Positions 54,845 to 63,883 of a DNA stretch of 64,000 nt are shown one piece after another. Position 1 is the stretch's first letter, and each line of letters opens with the position of its first letter. The notes under the pieces are model-generated. The model worked only from the letters and a program-made list of their open reading frames with translations, was not told where the DNA came from and searched no databases. Position numbers and translations under genes: made by a program. Origin of the DNA: Rudanella lutea DSM 19387 (GTDB taxonomy: Bacteria > Bacteroidota > Bacteroidia > Cytophagales > Spirosomataceae); assembly GCF_000383955.1 (NCBI RefSeq), contig NZ_KB913013.1, positions 2,586,694 to 2,650,693 of the forward strand. Direction: 5' to 3'.

Positions 54845-54915
54845 AATGCGTGATGCGTAATGACACACGGAGCTAACGCACCCGAAGAGTTCATTCGTCA
54901 TTACGCATTATTCAC
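54845..54915. repeat. Palindromic repeat of 'gtcattacgcat' words
   Basis: ATGCGTAATGAC (54853-54864) and GTCATTACGCAT (54897-54908) are exact complements, flanked by related imperfect words (AATGCGTG, TATTCACT). It lies between panB and the RluA gene and is built in the same style as the element at 41283. Confidence 0.7.
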
Positions 54916-54919
54916 TAAC

Positions 54920-55738
54920 TCAGTAGGCTTCTTTTTCGTTCGGAAAGTCTTTGGCCTTTACATCGTCCACATAATGGGCGATGGCCTCGGTCATCACCGT
55001 GTTCAGGTCGGCATACCGACGCAGAAACCGGGGCTTAAACTCTTTGGTGATGCCCAACAAATCGTGCAACACCAGAATCTGCCCGTCGGCGTCGGGGCCA
55101 CCGCCAATCCCGATCGTCGGAATGGTAAGCGCCTGCGACACCTGCCGGGTGAGGGCCGCCGGAATTTTTTCGAGGACCACCCCGAAGCAACCCACCTCCT
55201 GCAACATCAGGGCGTCTTCCATCAGTTTGGCGGCTTCGGCGTCTTCTTTGGCGCGCACAGCGTAGGTTCCAAACTTGTAAATCGACTGCGGGGTAAGACC
55301 CAGGTGGCCCATAACTGGTACGCCCGCGCTCAAAATCCGCACAATCGACTCCTGAATTTCCTGCCCACCTTCGAGTTTGACGGCATGAGCTCCTGATTCT
55401 TTCATAATCCGAATCGCCGACCGAAGAGCCTCTTCTGAATTGCCCTGATACGACCCGAACGGCAAGTCGACAATCACCAACGCCCGCTTGACGGCCCGCA
55501 CGACCGAACTAGCGTGATAGATCATCTGGTCGAGGGTGATGGGCAGGGTTGTTTCGTGCCCAGCCATAACGTTGGAGGCCGAATCGCCCACCAGAATCAT
55601 CTCGACCCCGGCGGCATCGACCACCTGCGCCATGGAATAATCATAGGCCGTGAGTGCCGTAATTTTTTCACCACGGTTTTTCAGTTCCTGTATGGTGTGC
55701 GTAGTAACGCGTTTGATATCGGGGTTGTGAATGGACAT
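54920..55738 (-). CDS. panB: 3-methyl-2-oxobutanoate hydroxymethyltransferase
   Basis: This 272-residue TIM-barrel enzyme makes ketopantoate, the first step of pantothenate and coenzyme A synthesis. The sequence [20 protein letters not shown], then [20 protein letters not shown] carries the magnesium-binding Asp residues. [11 protein letters not shown] and [11 protein letters not shown] follow, and [14 protein letters not shown] contains the catalytic Glu. The end of the barrel is [23 protein letters not shown]. It is 11 bases after the EnvC-like gene on the same strand. Confidence 0.96.
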   Translation of the reverse strand: MSIHNPDIKRVTTHTIQELKNRGEKITALTAYDYSMAQVVDAAGVEMILVGDSASNVMAGHETTLPITLDQMIYHASSVVRAVKRALVIVDLPFGSYQGNSEEALRSAIRIMKESGAHAVKLEGGQEIQESIVRILSAGVPVMGHLGLTPQSIYKFGTYAVRAKEDAEAAKLMEDALMLQEVGCFGVVLEKIPAALTRQVSQALTIPTIGIGGGPDADGQILVLHDLLGITKEFKPRFLRRYADLNTVMTEAIAHYVDDVKAKDFPNEKEAY

Positions 55739-55749
55739 TGTAGTGAGGT

Positions 55750-57144
55750 TTACCGGGGTGCCAGCCAGGTTTCGGGGTTCATTTTGGCAAACTCTTTCCA
55801 GACCTGAAACTGAAGCTCTGAAATGCCTTTGGCGTCGGTAGCGACCACGCCGATTGGCTCGCGCGCTTTAACCCGCTGCCCCACCCGTACCGACACACTT
55901 TTGAGCTTGGCGTAAATAGTGAAGTAATCGCCGTGCTGAATAGCTACTACGTTGTTACTTCCCATCACGTACTCGACGTTCATAACTACCCCTTCGTACA
56001 CCGACCGCACGGTTTCTCCGGCATTGGTCTGAATATCGATCCCCGGATTTGAGATATTGATGCCCAGCACCGGGTGTTTGTGCACCCCAAACCGATCCGA
56101 CACAAAGCCGCGCTGTACCGGCCACGGCAACCGCCGACGCGAAGCCGCAAACGACGACGCAAGGGCCATTTCGGCATCGTTGAGATTATTGTCCCGGCGG
56201 GTATCAACCTCGGCTTTTTCGGGAACGTCGACCTTGGCTACCTCTTTCTCCGGTTCAGGTTCGGCTTTGGCAATCGGGCGATCTTCGGTTGGCTTTTCTT
56301 TGGCGGCAGCCTCTTCGGCACGCTTGCGTTCGGCGGCTTTACGGGCCGCTTCGACCCGGGCCAATCGTTCGCGTTCGGCCCGTTCGCGGGCTTCACGAGC
56401 GGCTCGCTCGCGGGCCTCCCGCGCAATGATGCGGGTGATCATACTCTCCAGACGCGCCACTGACCGGCGGCTCTCGGCCAGTTCGTCGCGGAGCTGACTT
56501 TCTTTCTGGCTCAGTTGTTTGACTACCTTATCCTGCTCGCCTTTGAGGTTCTCCAGCTTTTTCGACTCGCTTACTTTGGCGGTAATCGTGGTTTTCTGCT
56601 GGCGTCGTTTGCGTTCGGTGGCTACCTGCTTACCCTTAATCTGAGCCTGTACCTCTTCAATTTGTTTTACCTGCCCCTGCCGGGCGTTGGAATATTGCTT
56701 GAGATACCGGTAGCGGGCAATCAGCTGATTGAAGTTGTCGGCTGCAAATAGAAAACCGAGCGGATTTAGCTGCTGTCGACGCCGGTCGGCGCGGACAATC
56801 ATCTCGGCATACTGTTTTTTCAGCCGGGTGAGGTCGCCGGTTAGCTTCTGACTTTGCTGACGGAGTTCGCTAATTTCGGAATCGGTCAGTTGCAGGTCTT
56901 CGTTGAGCAGTTCAATTTGTTCGGTTTGGGCCTTTATCTGCTGGTTGAGCGCTTTCAGTTGCCCCAACGTCACTTCTTTCTCCGACGTGGTCTTTTTCAA
57001 CACCGACCGAATTTCGGCCATTCGCTCCAGATTCTGCTTTTTTTCCCGCTCTAATGCCTGCCGATTCCGCTGCTGCGCCCGGGCAGGCAACACCACTGCC
57101 GGCAAGAGAAATAAGCCAAGAACGAAAAAACGCAACGTACGCAA
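55750..57144 (-). CDS. EnvC-like murein hydrolase activator with degenerate LytM domain
   Basis: This 464-residue exported protein has a signal peptide ([20 protein letters not shown]), two long coiled-coil stretches (about 28-130 and 160-300, very rich in Arg, Glu and Ala) and a C-terminal M23/LytM domain (about 345-464). In the LytM domain the first zinc ligand His is replaced (ISNPGIDIQ) and the usual HLHFE is ELQFQVW, so it should be inactive and act as an activator of amidases, as EnvC does. A TAG three codons upstream leaves TTG at 57144 as the likely start. It is the third gene of a TPR-DUF4292-EnvC cluster. Confidence 0.88.
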   Translation of the reverse strand: MRTLRFFVLGLFLLPAVVLPARAQQRNRQALEREKKQNLERMAEIRSVLKKTTSEKEVTLGQLKALNQQIKAQTEQIELLNEDLQLTDSEISELRQQSQKLTGDLTRLKKQYAEMIVRADRRRQQLNPLGFLFAADNFNQLIARYRYLKQYSNARQGQVKQIEEVQAQIKGKQVATERKRRQQKTTITAKVSESKKLENLKGEQDKVVKQLSQKESQLRDELAESRRSVARLESMITRIIAREARERAAREARERAERERLARVEAARKAAERKRAEEAAAKEKPTEDRPIAKAEPEPEKEVAKVDVPEKAEVDTRRDNNLNDAEMALASSFAASRRRLPWPVQRGFVSDRFGVHKHPVLGINISNPGIDIQTNAGETVRSVYEGVVMNVEYVMGSNNVVAIQHGDYFTIYAKLKSVSVRVGQRVKAREPIGVVATDAKGISELQFQVWKEFAKMNPETWLAPR

Positions 57145-57229
57145 AATAGTCTATAGTTTAGGGTTTGTAGGTTCCGGGTGATGGCGGGAACACAGCCCCC
57201 TGCCAACCGCATCAAACCAGAAACAGCAC

Positions 57230-58135
57230 TCAGGGCCGCCGGGTGTATTTAGGCGGGATACTAAACGGAAAACCGGGGTCTTTGTCTACCAGTTCTACTT
57301 TGTTATGCCGAATTTGCAGCAATTTCTGGTAAAACTGCCCATCGGCATTCGATTTATAATCTAAGGTGATCAGGCTGGTGTACGGAAACAGAAAGCTGTT
57401 GAGGGCTTTAAAGTCCGCGTAATCGAGCCGGAGGGTATTCTTGGTGGGTTGCTCGGTAACCATCAGTTTTTTGAGTTTTCGATCTTCCTCACCAATGTAA
57501 TTTTCGAGCATCACCTTGCCTTCACTCTGCCGCAACAGGAGGTAGTCACGCTCATTTTTGATTTTCTGCGCGGGCCGTTTGGGCAGTGGCAGGTTGCCCA
57601 CAATCAATGCCTGAAGCAGATCGAAGTTCAGGTCGAAGTTAAACTGCCGACTCAAGCTCGGGAAATCGTACACCGAGTACTCACTGTGAATCTTGTCCAG
57701 AATAATGATGCTGTCGCGAGTGGCAATGCCCCGGGCCGCTTCGATACCGAGTTTCTGCACCGAAAACCAGATTAGGCTGTCTTTCCGAACCCGGATATTC
57801 ATGTTAGCATTGTCGGTATTCTCATCCTGACTCTTGATGCTCACCTTCGAGCGGGCGGTCAGGTATTTGAAATCGATTTCGGCTACATTGGCGCGGGCCT
57901 CCTCAATACCGGGCCGGGGCCGGGGTGTCTCGGCCGCCGACGCGCTCGCGGGTGCCGTGGCACGGGCCGAGTCCGGGCGAGCAACGGCTGTATCGCGCGG
58001 GATTGGCTTACGGGCGATGGCTACCGAGTCGGCCGACAAAGATGGAGGAGCTTGCTGTAACATTCGCCGTCGGCGGCACCCTTCCGAACTCAGAAGGGAC
58101 AGCAGGAGCAAGCCGGGCAAGAGTACTTTATTCAT
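57230..58135 (-). CDS. DUF4292-family lipoprotein
   Basis: This 301-residue protein has a lipoprotein signal with Cys20 (SSEGC) followed by an Arg-rich CRRRRM stretch and a low-complexity Ala/Pro region. The body (about 100-301) has the LolA/LolB-like beta-rich pattern of DUF4292: FKYLTARSKVSIKSQDENTD, WFSVQKLGIEAARGIATRDS and LPLPKRPAQKI. It may carry lipoproteins or lipids through the periplasm (inference). The start at 58135 overlaps the stop of the TPR gene by 8 bases (ATGAATAA), indicating translational coupling. Confidence 0.85.
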   Translation of the reverse strand: MNKVLLPGLLLLSLLSSEGCRRRRMLQQAPPSLSADSVAIARKPIPRDTAVARPDSARATAPASASAAETPRPRPGIEEARANVAEIDFKYLTARSKVSIKSQDENTDNANMNIRVRKDSLIWFSVQKLGIEAARGIATRDSIIILDKIHSEYSVYDFPSLSRQFNFDLNFDLLQALIVGNLPLPKRPAQKIKNERDYLLLRQSEGKVMLENYIGEEDRKLKKLMVTEQPTKNTLRLDYADFKALNSFLFPYTSLITLDYKSNADGQFYQKLLQIRHNKVELVDKDPGFPFSIPPKYTRRP

Positions 58136-59939
58136 ATAGTTTGCCAGAAGCGATTTTCTTATCCAGCTGCTGGCTGTTTTCACCTTTTTGTTTCGCCTTT
58201 TTCCACTGCTCAACGGCCTTGTCTTTTTCACCTAACTGAAAAAGCACATCGCCATAGTGTTCGAGGATGGTGCCACTCACACCGTTGGGATCAGCCGCAA
58301 CGGCCTTCTCCAGAAACGTGCGGGCCTTGGCATACTCCTTTCGAACATACAGCACCCAGGCATGCGTGTCGAGGTAGGTCGGACTGTTGGGATTGCGCTC
58401 AATGAGCATTGTCGACATGGTCAGTGCCCGGTCGAGTTTGTCTTTACGGAGCGAGAGAAAATAGCTGTAGTTATTCAGAACGTGCTCGTTGCGGGGGTCG
58501 TCTTTGAGCACCAGCTCGTACGCTTCGTCGGACTTGGCATGGTCACCGAGCCCGTTGTAAGCATCGCCCAGCTGCGCATTCACGGCTTTCATGAGGCTTT
58601 CCAGCTCGGCGGTGGTGGCATTGGCCAGCAACTTGCGGCTTTCTTCGAGCGACTCAACAGCCTCAGGGTACTTACGTTTGTACAGGTTGGCCGTTCCGTT
58701 GGAATACCAGAACAAACCCTGGTTTGGAAACAGTTCGAGGGCTTTCTGGGAGTGTACCAGCAAACTATCCACCTGGTTAAGCTCGCCATCGAGTTGCAGC
58801 AAAGCTCCCCAAATTTCGTACGTAGAGCCATCGAGCTGAGCGGCTTTGGCGTACAAATCGCGCGCTTCGGCTTTTTTGCCCTGTTGCACCAAGAGGTCGG
58901 CCAGCATCAGTTGCGAGCGGGCATCGTTCGGATGCGCTTTGGCCAACTCCTGCGCCAGTTTGAGGGCATCCTGTTGCGCATTGGCGCTGTTGTCCGACAA
59001 CCCGACGTAGCTCGACAGAATCCGGGCTTTCAGACCCGCTTCGAGGTTGGGGTTGGCAAACACAAAATCGAGCTCTTTTCGGGCCCGGGTCATATCGCCT
59101 TTTTTCCGGTAGATTTCGGCCAGCAACACGTGCGCCTGCGGCAGTTCGGGGCTCAGTTTGAGGGCGCGTTCGAGCCAACCAATGGCCTGATCGTCGCGGT
59201 CGTTGGCCATGAGTAGCTCGGCCCCTTCGAGCAGGTAGTCGGGGTCGCCGGGTTCGTAGGCCACCAGTTTTTCGGCTTCCTCTACAGCTTTATCTATTTT
59301 ATTCTGCTTCAGATAGATACGTTGTTTCTGACGCGTAATTTCTTCGTTGAGGCCCAGGGCTTTTTCCACCCGGTTGTACGTTTCGAGGGCTTTGTCGGGC
59401 TTTTCGTCGAACAGATAAATAGCTGCCAGCTCCACCCCGTACTCCATATTGTCGGCGCTTTGCTTGAGCAGGTCTTCGTACAGGCGTTCGGCTTCGGCGT
59501 AGCGTTTCTGTTTTACGTACAGTTCGGCCAGCAGCAGATTATAGTATTTGTTTGTTTTGTCGGCTTCGTAGGCTTTCAGGGCAAACGGGATGGCTTCAAC
59601 CACCTTGCCGGTTTTCATCAGGGCCTGCGCGGCTGCATACCGGGCAGCCGGGTTGTTAGGCTTTTTTTGAAGTAGTTTCTCAAACTGAGCCAGGGCTTTG
59701 GTTGGCTCGTCGGTCATCATATACTTCATACCATCGGCAAAGAGCGTTTCCTCTTCAAGCCGGGCACGGGTTTCGTCGACGGGAACCGGGGCAGTAAGCG
59801 AGAGTGGGGGTGCGGGGTTCTGCGCCTGCACGGGTGTCAGCACCAGGCTTGCCATCGTGCCCAACAGCCCGGCAAACCATAAACCATACCGCCCGGAGTG
59901 GGTTCTTGGCGAAGGAAGAAGGGACAGAATCGGTTGCAT
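58128..59939 (-). CDS. Exported tetratricopeptide-repeat protein
   Basis: This 603-residue protein has an N-terminal signal region (GLWFAGLLGTMASLVLTPVQA) and more than ten TPR units over about 65-595, such as NPAARYAAAQALMKTGKVVE, NKYYNLLLAELYVKQKRYAE and NEHVLNNYSYFLSLRKDKLD. TPR arrays mediate protein-protein contacts; the conserved position before DUF4292 and EnvC-like genes suggests a role in cell-envelope assembly. A -7 element lies 71-78 bases upstream. An overlapping DUF4292 gene follows. Confidence 0.9.
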   Translation of the reverse strand: MQPILSLLPSPRTHSGRYGLWFAGLLGTMASLVLTPVQAQNPAPPLSLTAPVPVDETRARLEEETLFADGMKYMMTDEPTKALAQFEKLLQKKPNNPAARYAAAQALMKTGKVVEAIPFALKAYEADKTNKYYNLLLAELYVKQKRYAEAERLYEDLLKQSADNMEYGVELAAIYLFDEKPDKALETYNRVEKALGLNEEITRQKQRIYLKQNKIDKAVEEAEKLVAYEPGDPDYLLEGAELLMANDRDDQAIGWLERALKLSPELPQAHVLLAEIYRKKGDMTRARKELDFVFANPNLEAGLKARILSSYVGLSDNSANAQQDALKLAQELAKAHPNDARSQLMLADLLVQQGKKAEARDLYAKAAQLDGSTYEIWGALLQLDGELNQVDSLLVHSQKALELFPNQGLFWYSNGTANLYKRKYPEAVESLEESRKLLANATTAELESLMKAVNAQLGDAYNGLGDHAKSDEAYELVLKDDPRNEHVLNNYSYFLSLRKDKLDRALTMSTMLIERNPNSPTYLDTHAWVLYVRKEYAKARTFLEKAVAADPNGVSGTILEHYGDVLFQLGEKDKAVEQWKKAKQKGENSQQLDKKIASGKLYE

Positions 59940-60009
59940 ATCAATTTATTACCTGAAACGTTTCCACTGGCGTTCTATTGCCAGAAACGACCCATTTTGG
60001 CGCAATAGA

Positions 60010-60017
60010 CAAAGGTA
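60010..60017 (-). promoter_or_regulatory. -7 element (TACCTTTG, minus strand) for the TPR operon
   Basis: Exact TAnnTTTG match on the minus strand, about 70 bases before the TPR start. It probably drives the TPR-DUF4292-EnvC-panB unit. No TTG lies at the expected spacing. Confidence 0.5.
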
Positions 60018-60106
60018 ATACAAACCGTCAGCTTTCACTTAGGTTTCATAGCCATTGGTACCTAACCCGCTCGATCGCAGGTAGTCTGCAGGGCGTATTG
60101 GTGTTG

Positions 60107-60769
60107 CTATACCGGCATGACTTGGGGCACCGGAAACGTCATGGTAAAATCATCGACCACAACGGTACTCAGCATCCGCCCCTGCCTGATATCGGGGAAA
60201 TACGCCGGGCTCACCGCTACCCCTTTGAGCGACCCCAACCGGGCGCGGCCGGTAGCCTCGGGCTGGGTAAGCAACCAGACTTGCCCGTCGCGTTGCTGCA
60301 TAATCCGAAACGGGGGCAACAGCCGGGTGGTAACGGGTAAGCGCGGTCCCCACGGCTTTACCTCGGCCGAAAAGATCGGTTTGCCCTGCTGACTTACGGC
60401 AAAATACCGGGTGCCGTCGGGCCGGGTAATCAGCTCAAAATCGGCCAATTCTTTCGGAATTCCCCAATTCTGGATACCGTTCCAGACGCTGTCGTAGGTG
60501 GAAACGTAGATTTTAGAGATCGAAAATACCGTTTGCCCGTTCAGACGAAACAAACCGGGAATAAAGAGCAGCTCGCGGTACGGTCCCACGCCCGATGTTC
60601 GGTAGTCGACCAGCATCACCAGCCCCGCGTATCCCCGGTACCCACTTTGTTGGGCCTGATTCAGAAACCCGTGTTTTCGGACAAACGATTCCGGGAAATG
60701 GGCAACCATTACGATACCCTCACCGTGCAGGGTCCAGGGAGGAGGGGCTATTTGAGCAGACGTTGTCAT
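60107..60769 (-). CDS. Acetoacetate decarboxylase-family protein
   Basis: This 220-residue protein matches the ADC fold. The Schiff-base Lys is expected at residue 106 in NWGIPKELADFEL, which fits the family pattern GxPKxL. Other family-like parts are GYRGYAGLVMLVDYRTSGVG and PYRELLFIPGLF. ADC-like proteins include true acetoacetate decarboxylases and aldolase/dehydratase relatives, so the reaction is not certain. The start at 60769 is chosen over a 12-codon extension. It is flanked upstream by a divergent outer-membrane protein gene. Confidence 0.75.
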   Translation of the reverse strand: MTTSAQIAPPPWTLHGEGIVMVAHFPESFVRKHGFLNQAQQSGYRGYAGLVMLVDYRTSGVGPYRELLFIPGLFRLNGQTVFSISKIYVSTYDSVWNGIQNWGIPKELADFELITRPDGTRYFAVSQQGKPIFSAEVKPWGPRLPVTTRLLPPFRIMQQRDGQVWLLTQPEATGRARLGSLKGVAVSPAYFPDIRQGRMLSTVVVDDFTMTFPVPQVMPV

Positions 60770-60863
60770 GGGGTAGACTGATTTTGGCGCGGCTAAACTG
60801 CCCATTGATCCCTAAACCCAATGTGCAGGTCGTGGGTTATACAGGTATTACTCAACACTCGTT

Positions 60864-61568
60864 ATGCGCGCTTTTCTCTTCTTTATTCTGCTGACCGGCA
60901 TCACCGGGAGGGGGTTCGGTCAATCGGAGCCACCTCCGTCGGCCGCCGACACCCTGCAACCGGGAGAAAACGAACATCCTGAAAAGCCGAAGTTCATTGC
61001 CGAAACCGACCAACGGTTCTTTTTCTTTAAAAATCCTGCCACAAACGTACGGGCGCAAACCAACGTATGGGGTGCACGGGCGGGCTTTCTGCTGCCCATC
61101 AACGTGAAGGTAGGTGTTGGCTACTACTTCACTAATCAGCGTACTCACGGCAACTGGGACGGCTACAACCTTCGCGCCCGCCGACTTTCGTACGGCACCC
61201 TGTATATTGAACCGTACTATTTTCGGCGCAAATACTGGGAGTTGAGCTCTCCGCTCGAAATAGGCGCTGGCACAGCCCGCTATGAACTCGACCGCGGGCC
61301 AGCCGACGAAGAACCAACCGAAATCCGGCGGATGCTGGCCTTTCCACTCGGGCTGGGGGCTTCGTTCTCGGTCAAGTTTCCTCCGTTATGGGGTTTCAAA
61401 CCCACCCGCTGGTTTGGTATCAATTTTATGACTGGCTACCGCTGGACCATTCAGCAACGGGTGCCGAGCAACCCGAACACCTTCAACGGATTTTACTATT
61501 CCATCAGCCCGGCTATTTTCCTCGACCGTTTTTACGAAGACTTCCGGCTCTGGCGCAACCGCAAGTGA
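60864..61568 (+). CDS. Outer-membrane beta-barrel protein of unknown function
   Basis: This 234-residue protein has a signal peptide (MRAFLFFILLTGITGRGFGQ), a short polar linker and alternating hydrophobic/aromatic strands (GFLLPINVKVGVGYYF, LSYGTLYIEPYYFRRKYWEL, FPLGLGASFSVKFPPLWGF, WFGINFMTGYRW). It ends with RFYEDFRLWRNRK rather than a terminal Phe. It is probably a small barrel of about eight strands. No named family is recognised. It converges on the beta-lactamase-fold gene with 3 bases between the stops. Confidence 0.78.
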   Translation: MRAFLFFILLTGITGRGFGQSEPPPSAADTLQPGENEHPEKPKFIAETDQRFFFFKNPATNVRAQTNVWGARAGFLLPINVKVGVGYYFTNQRTHGNWDGYNLRARRLSYGTLYIEPYYFRRKYWELSSPLEIGAGTARYELDRGPADEEPTEIRRMLAFPLGLGASFSVKFPPLWGFKPTRWFGINFMTGYRWTIQQRVPSNPNTFNGFYYSISPAIFLDRFYEDFRLWRNRK

Positions 61569-61571
61569 GGC

Positions 61572-62477
61572 TCACCACCACTTTTCATAACCGGCCACGG
61601 GTTTCCAGTTCGACTTCGGCTCGAAATGTTTCCAGAGCCGCGCCCCCACGGCACGTAAAAGCGCAAAGCCTTCATTGGTACGCTCCCAACTTTCGTCCTG
61701 CGCATTTTTGGTCATCAGGCAGTACACGTATTCGCCGTGGGGCGCGTGCACCAGCACCACCTCCGACCGCGACCGGTTGACGGCCCCGTTTTTACTCGCT
61801 ACTTTCACCTCCGGCGGTACCTGCGAAAGCCCGTCGCCATCCCAGTATTGCCGGCACAGGTTGCGGTACATACGGTCGCTGGCATCGGGCGATACGGCCC
61901 GCCCCGCCCGGATGTACGCCAGCAACTCGGCCAGTTCGCGCGGGGTGGTCTGGCCCCAACCGTACTGTTTCTGGAAAGCGGCCCGGCCGGGTGTCCGCGA
62001 GTTGACACGGGTCTGGGCAAAGCCGTTGGCATCGAGCCAGGCGTTGATGGCCGCCCCGCCCCCAGCCATGGCCTGGCACCACAGGCTGGCCGTATTGTCG
62101 GAGGTGGTTTCCATGAGCATCACCACCTGCGAGAGCGGTAACCGAGCCCCGTCTTTGAGTTGACCCACAATACCATCGTCATAATGCAGCGAGTCTTTGT
62201 ACACCAGTTCCGCACTGTATTTGAGTTCACCCCGGTGAATTTTATCGAACAAACCGCACTGGATCGGAATCTTGATCGTACTGGCCGTTGGGAACAAGGT
62301 ATCGGCATTGATGGCGACAGTTTCGCCCGTACGCAGGTTGCGGACATACAGGCCCACATCGCCCCGAAACGCGCCCAGCAGGGCACGCAGGTCGCGCTCG
62401 AGGATGGCCGTTTTCTGAGCCCATGCCGTACCGAAGCCCCCCAATAAGAACAGGCTGAGTAAAATGGCTTTTTTCAT
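61572..62477 (-). CDS. Beta-lactamase-fold serine hydrolase (class A-like), lacking the usual Glu166 motif
   Basis: This 301-residue exported protein has a signal peptide (to about residue 20) and the class A penicillin-binding fold. The nucleophile motif is STIK at 66-69, followed by SDN at 126-128 and the KTG-type motif KNG at 229-231. Class A enzymes have ExxLN in the omega loop; the corresponding stretch (about 150-170, NGFAQTRVNSRTPGRAAF) shows no such Glu. Deacylation of beta-lactams may therefore be poor, and the protein may be a peptidase or penicillin-binding relative. It is divergent from the SdiA-regulated-type lipoprotein gene. Confidence 0.85.
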   Translation of the reverse strand: MKKAILLSLFLLGGFGTAWAQKTAILERDLRALLGAFRGDVGLYVRNLRTGETVAINADTLFPTASTIKIPIQCGLFDKIHRGELKYSAELVYKDSLHYDDGIVGQLKDGARLPLSQVVMLMETTSDNTASLWCQAMAGGGAAINAWLDANGFAQTRVNSRTPGRAAFQKQYGWGQTTPRELAELLAYIRAGRAVSPDASDRMYRNLCRQYWDGDGLSQVPPEVKVASKNGAVNRSRSEVVLVHAPHGEYVYCLMTKNAQDESWERTNEGFALLRAVGARLWKHFEPKSNWKPVAGYEKWW

Positions 62478-62513
62478 GAATTTGCGTTACTTGCCCGAAA
62501 GATAATCGTTCGT

Positions 62514-63419
62514 ATGCGTTTGCCCGCTTCTTCCCACGCCTTGTTGCGATGCACCTTTCTCACGCTGTTCATCGGCAGTCTCCTGTTGGCCTGCGGACCT
62601 CAGAAAAAAAAGACTGATTCGGCCGAAACCTCGTCGTTACCCAACGAGGCCGTTCCGTACGATCTGGCCAACCCAACCGAACGCTACGCACTGCCCAAAG
62701 CGCTACGCGAGGTGTCGGGGCTGAGTTATTACAAGCCGGGTAAGCTGGCAATGATTCAGGACGAGCTGGCGGTAGTTTTTATCTATGATCTCAAGCGCAA
62801 ATCCGTCACCGACGAGCACGTGTTTGGCGGCAAGGGAGATTACGAAGGGGTTGAGTTTGTGGATGGCACTCTGTATATGCTCCGCTCCGATGGCGAACTC
62901 TACCACTTTAAGCCGACCGATGGCGTGAAAATTCTGGGCGGTGGCGTCGATATTCACCATATCAAAATCGAGTTAGCCGGTAAAAATGATGTGGAAGGAC
63001 TCGGGTACGACCCTAAACTGAATGCCTTACTGCTGGCAACCAAAGACCCATCAGCCAAGGTGCAGCCGGGGGGAGGCAACGACAAACCCATTTATTTCTA
63101 CGACCTCAAACGGGCCACCCTCTGGCGCGGCCCCGTGCTGCGGCAAGCCGTATTGGCCGATATGGCCGGCGATAAGCCCACCGAGCCGGTGAAGCCGTCG
63201 GGCATTGCCGTGCACCCCAAAACCGGTGACTATTACGTTTTGGCGGCCAACGGGCACCGGATGGTAGTGATGGACCGCAACGGTAAACTGCGCTCATCGG
63301 CCGCCCTCGATCCGGAGCTCATGCCTCAGCCCGAAGGCATCTGTTTCGCACCCGATGGCACGCTGTACATAGCGAGCGAAGGCAAAAAAGGCGTACTGCT
63401 TCAATTTGCCAATCGCTAA
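62514..63419 (+). CDS. SdiA-regulated-type propeller lipoprotein
   Basis: This 301-residue protein has a lipoprotein signal with Cys27 (LLAC). The mature part looks like the SdiA-regulated/NHL-like propeller family: LPKALREVSGLSYYKPGKLA, GDYEGVEFVDGTLYMLRSDG, DVEGLGYDPKLNALLLATKD and PSGIAVHPKTGDYYVLAANG with PQPEGICFAPDGTLYIASEG. The repeated EG(V/L)/GI motifs mark the blades. The role is unknown, though members sometimes bind metal or act as esterase-like propellers. It converges on the GNAT gene, 5 bases apart. Confidence 0.85.
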   Translation: MRLPASSHALLRCTFLTLFIGSLLLACGPQKKKTDSAETSSLPNEAVPYDLANPTERYALPKALREVSGLSYYKPGKLAMIQDELAVVFIYDLKRKSVTDEHVFGGKGDYEGVEFVDGTLYMLRSDGELYHFKPTDGVKILGGGVDIHHIKIELAGKNDVEGLGYDPKLNALLLATKDPSAKVQPGGGNDKPIYFYDLKRATLWRGPVLRQAVLADMAGDKPTEPVKPSGIAVHPKTGDYYVLAANGHRMVVMDRNGKLRSSAALDPELMPQPEGICFAPDGTLYIASEGKKGVLLQFANR

Positions 63420-63424
63420 ACCAG

Positions 63425-63883
63425 CTATTGGTCGCCCTGTGCCAGCTCCATCACCAGTTTTCGGTGGGAGGCCCGAAAGCCCGCTTGTTCGTAAAACCGG
63501 ATTGTATCGGTCCGGCGGGCATTGGTGGTCACTTCCAGATTAATGAACCCTTCCTGCCGGGCTATCTGGGCCACATCGGCTACTAACTGATGCCCAATCC
63601 GCCGGTTTCGGTAGTCGGGCCGAACGTACAGCTCCTGAATTTCGGCCACCTGCCCAGTATGGTGCAACAGCCATTGCGTGTGGCAACTCACAAACCCGAC
63701 CACCTCGGCTCCCGATTCGGCAACCCGGTACCAAACCGACGGGTTGGCCAGGTTACGCCCAAAAACGGCCTGAAACGCCACCGGGTCGAGGGTTGTCTCT
63801 TCCAGATCACAAAGGAACCGGTACACGACCGGGCAGTCGTCGAGGGTGGCAGGCCGGATACTGACCGATGCGGTTGGTTGCAT
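63425..63883 (-). CDS. GNAT-family N-acetyltransferase
   Basis: This 152-residue protein has the GNAT core: IRPATLDDCPVVYRFLCDLE at the N-terminus, GFVSCHTQWLLHHTGQVAEI and ELYVRPDYRNRRIGHQLVAD, with the acetyl-CoA loop RNRRIG at the start of helix 3, and NARRTDTIRFYEQAGF at the end. The substrate is unknown. The start at 63883 (MQPTASVSIRP) is set because earlier in-frame codons give an unrelated polar extension. Confidence 0.9.
   Translation of the reverse strand: MQPTASVSIRPATLDDCPVVYRFLCDLEETTLDPVAFQAVFGRNLANPSVWYRVAESGAEVVGFVSCHTQWLLHHTGQVAEIQELYVRPDYRNRRIGHQLVADVAQIARQEGFINLEVTTNARRTDTIRFYEQAGFRASHRKLVMELAQGDQ

Noticed and set aside
58257-59216. 319-codon plus-strand frame over the TPR gene
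   Set aside because: Antisense to a clear TPR array; shows no domain and no start context.
61572-62477. Antibiotic-resistance beta-lactamase
   Set aside because: The fold and Ser-x-x-Lys motif fit, but the omega-loop Glu motif is missing, so a resistance call is not supported.
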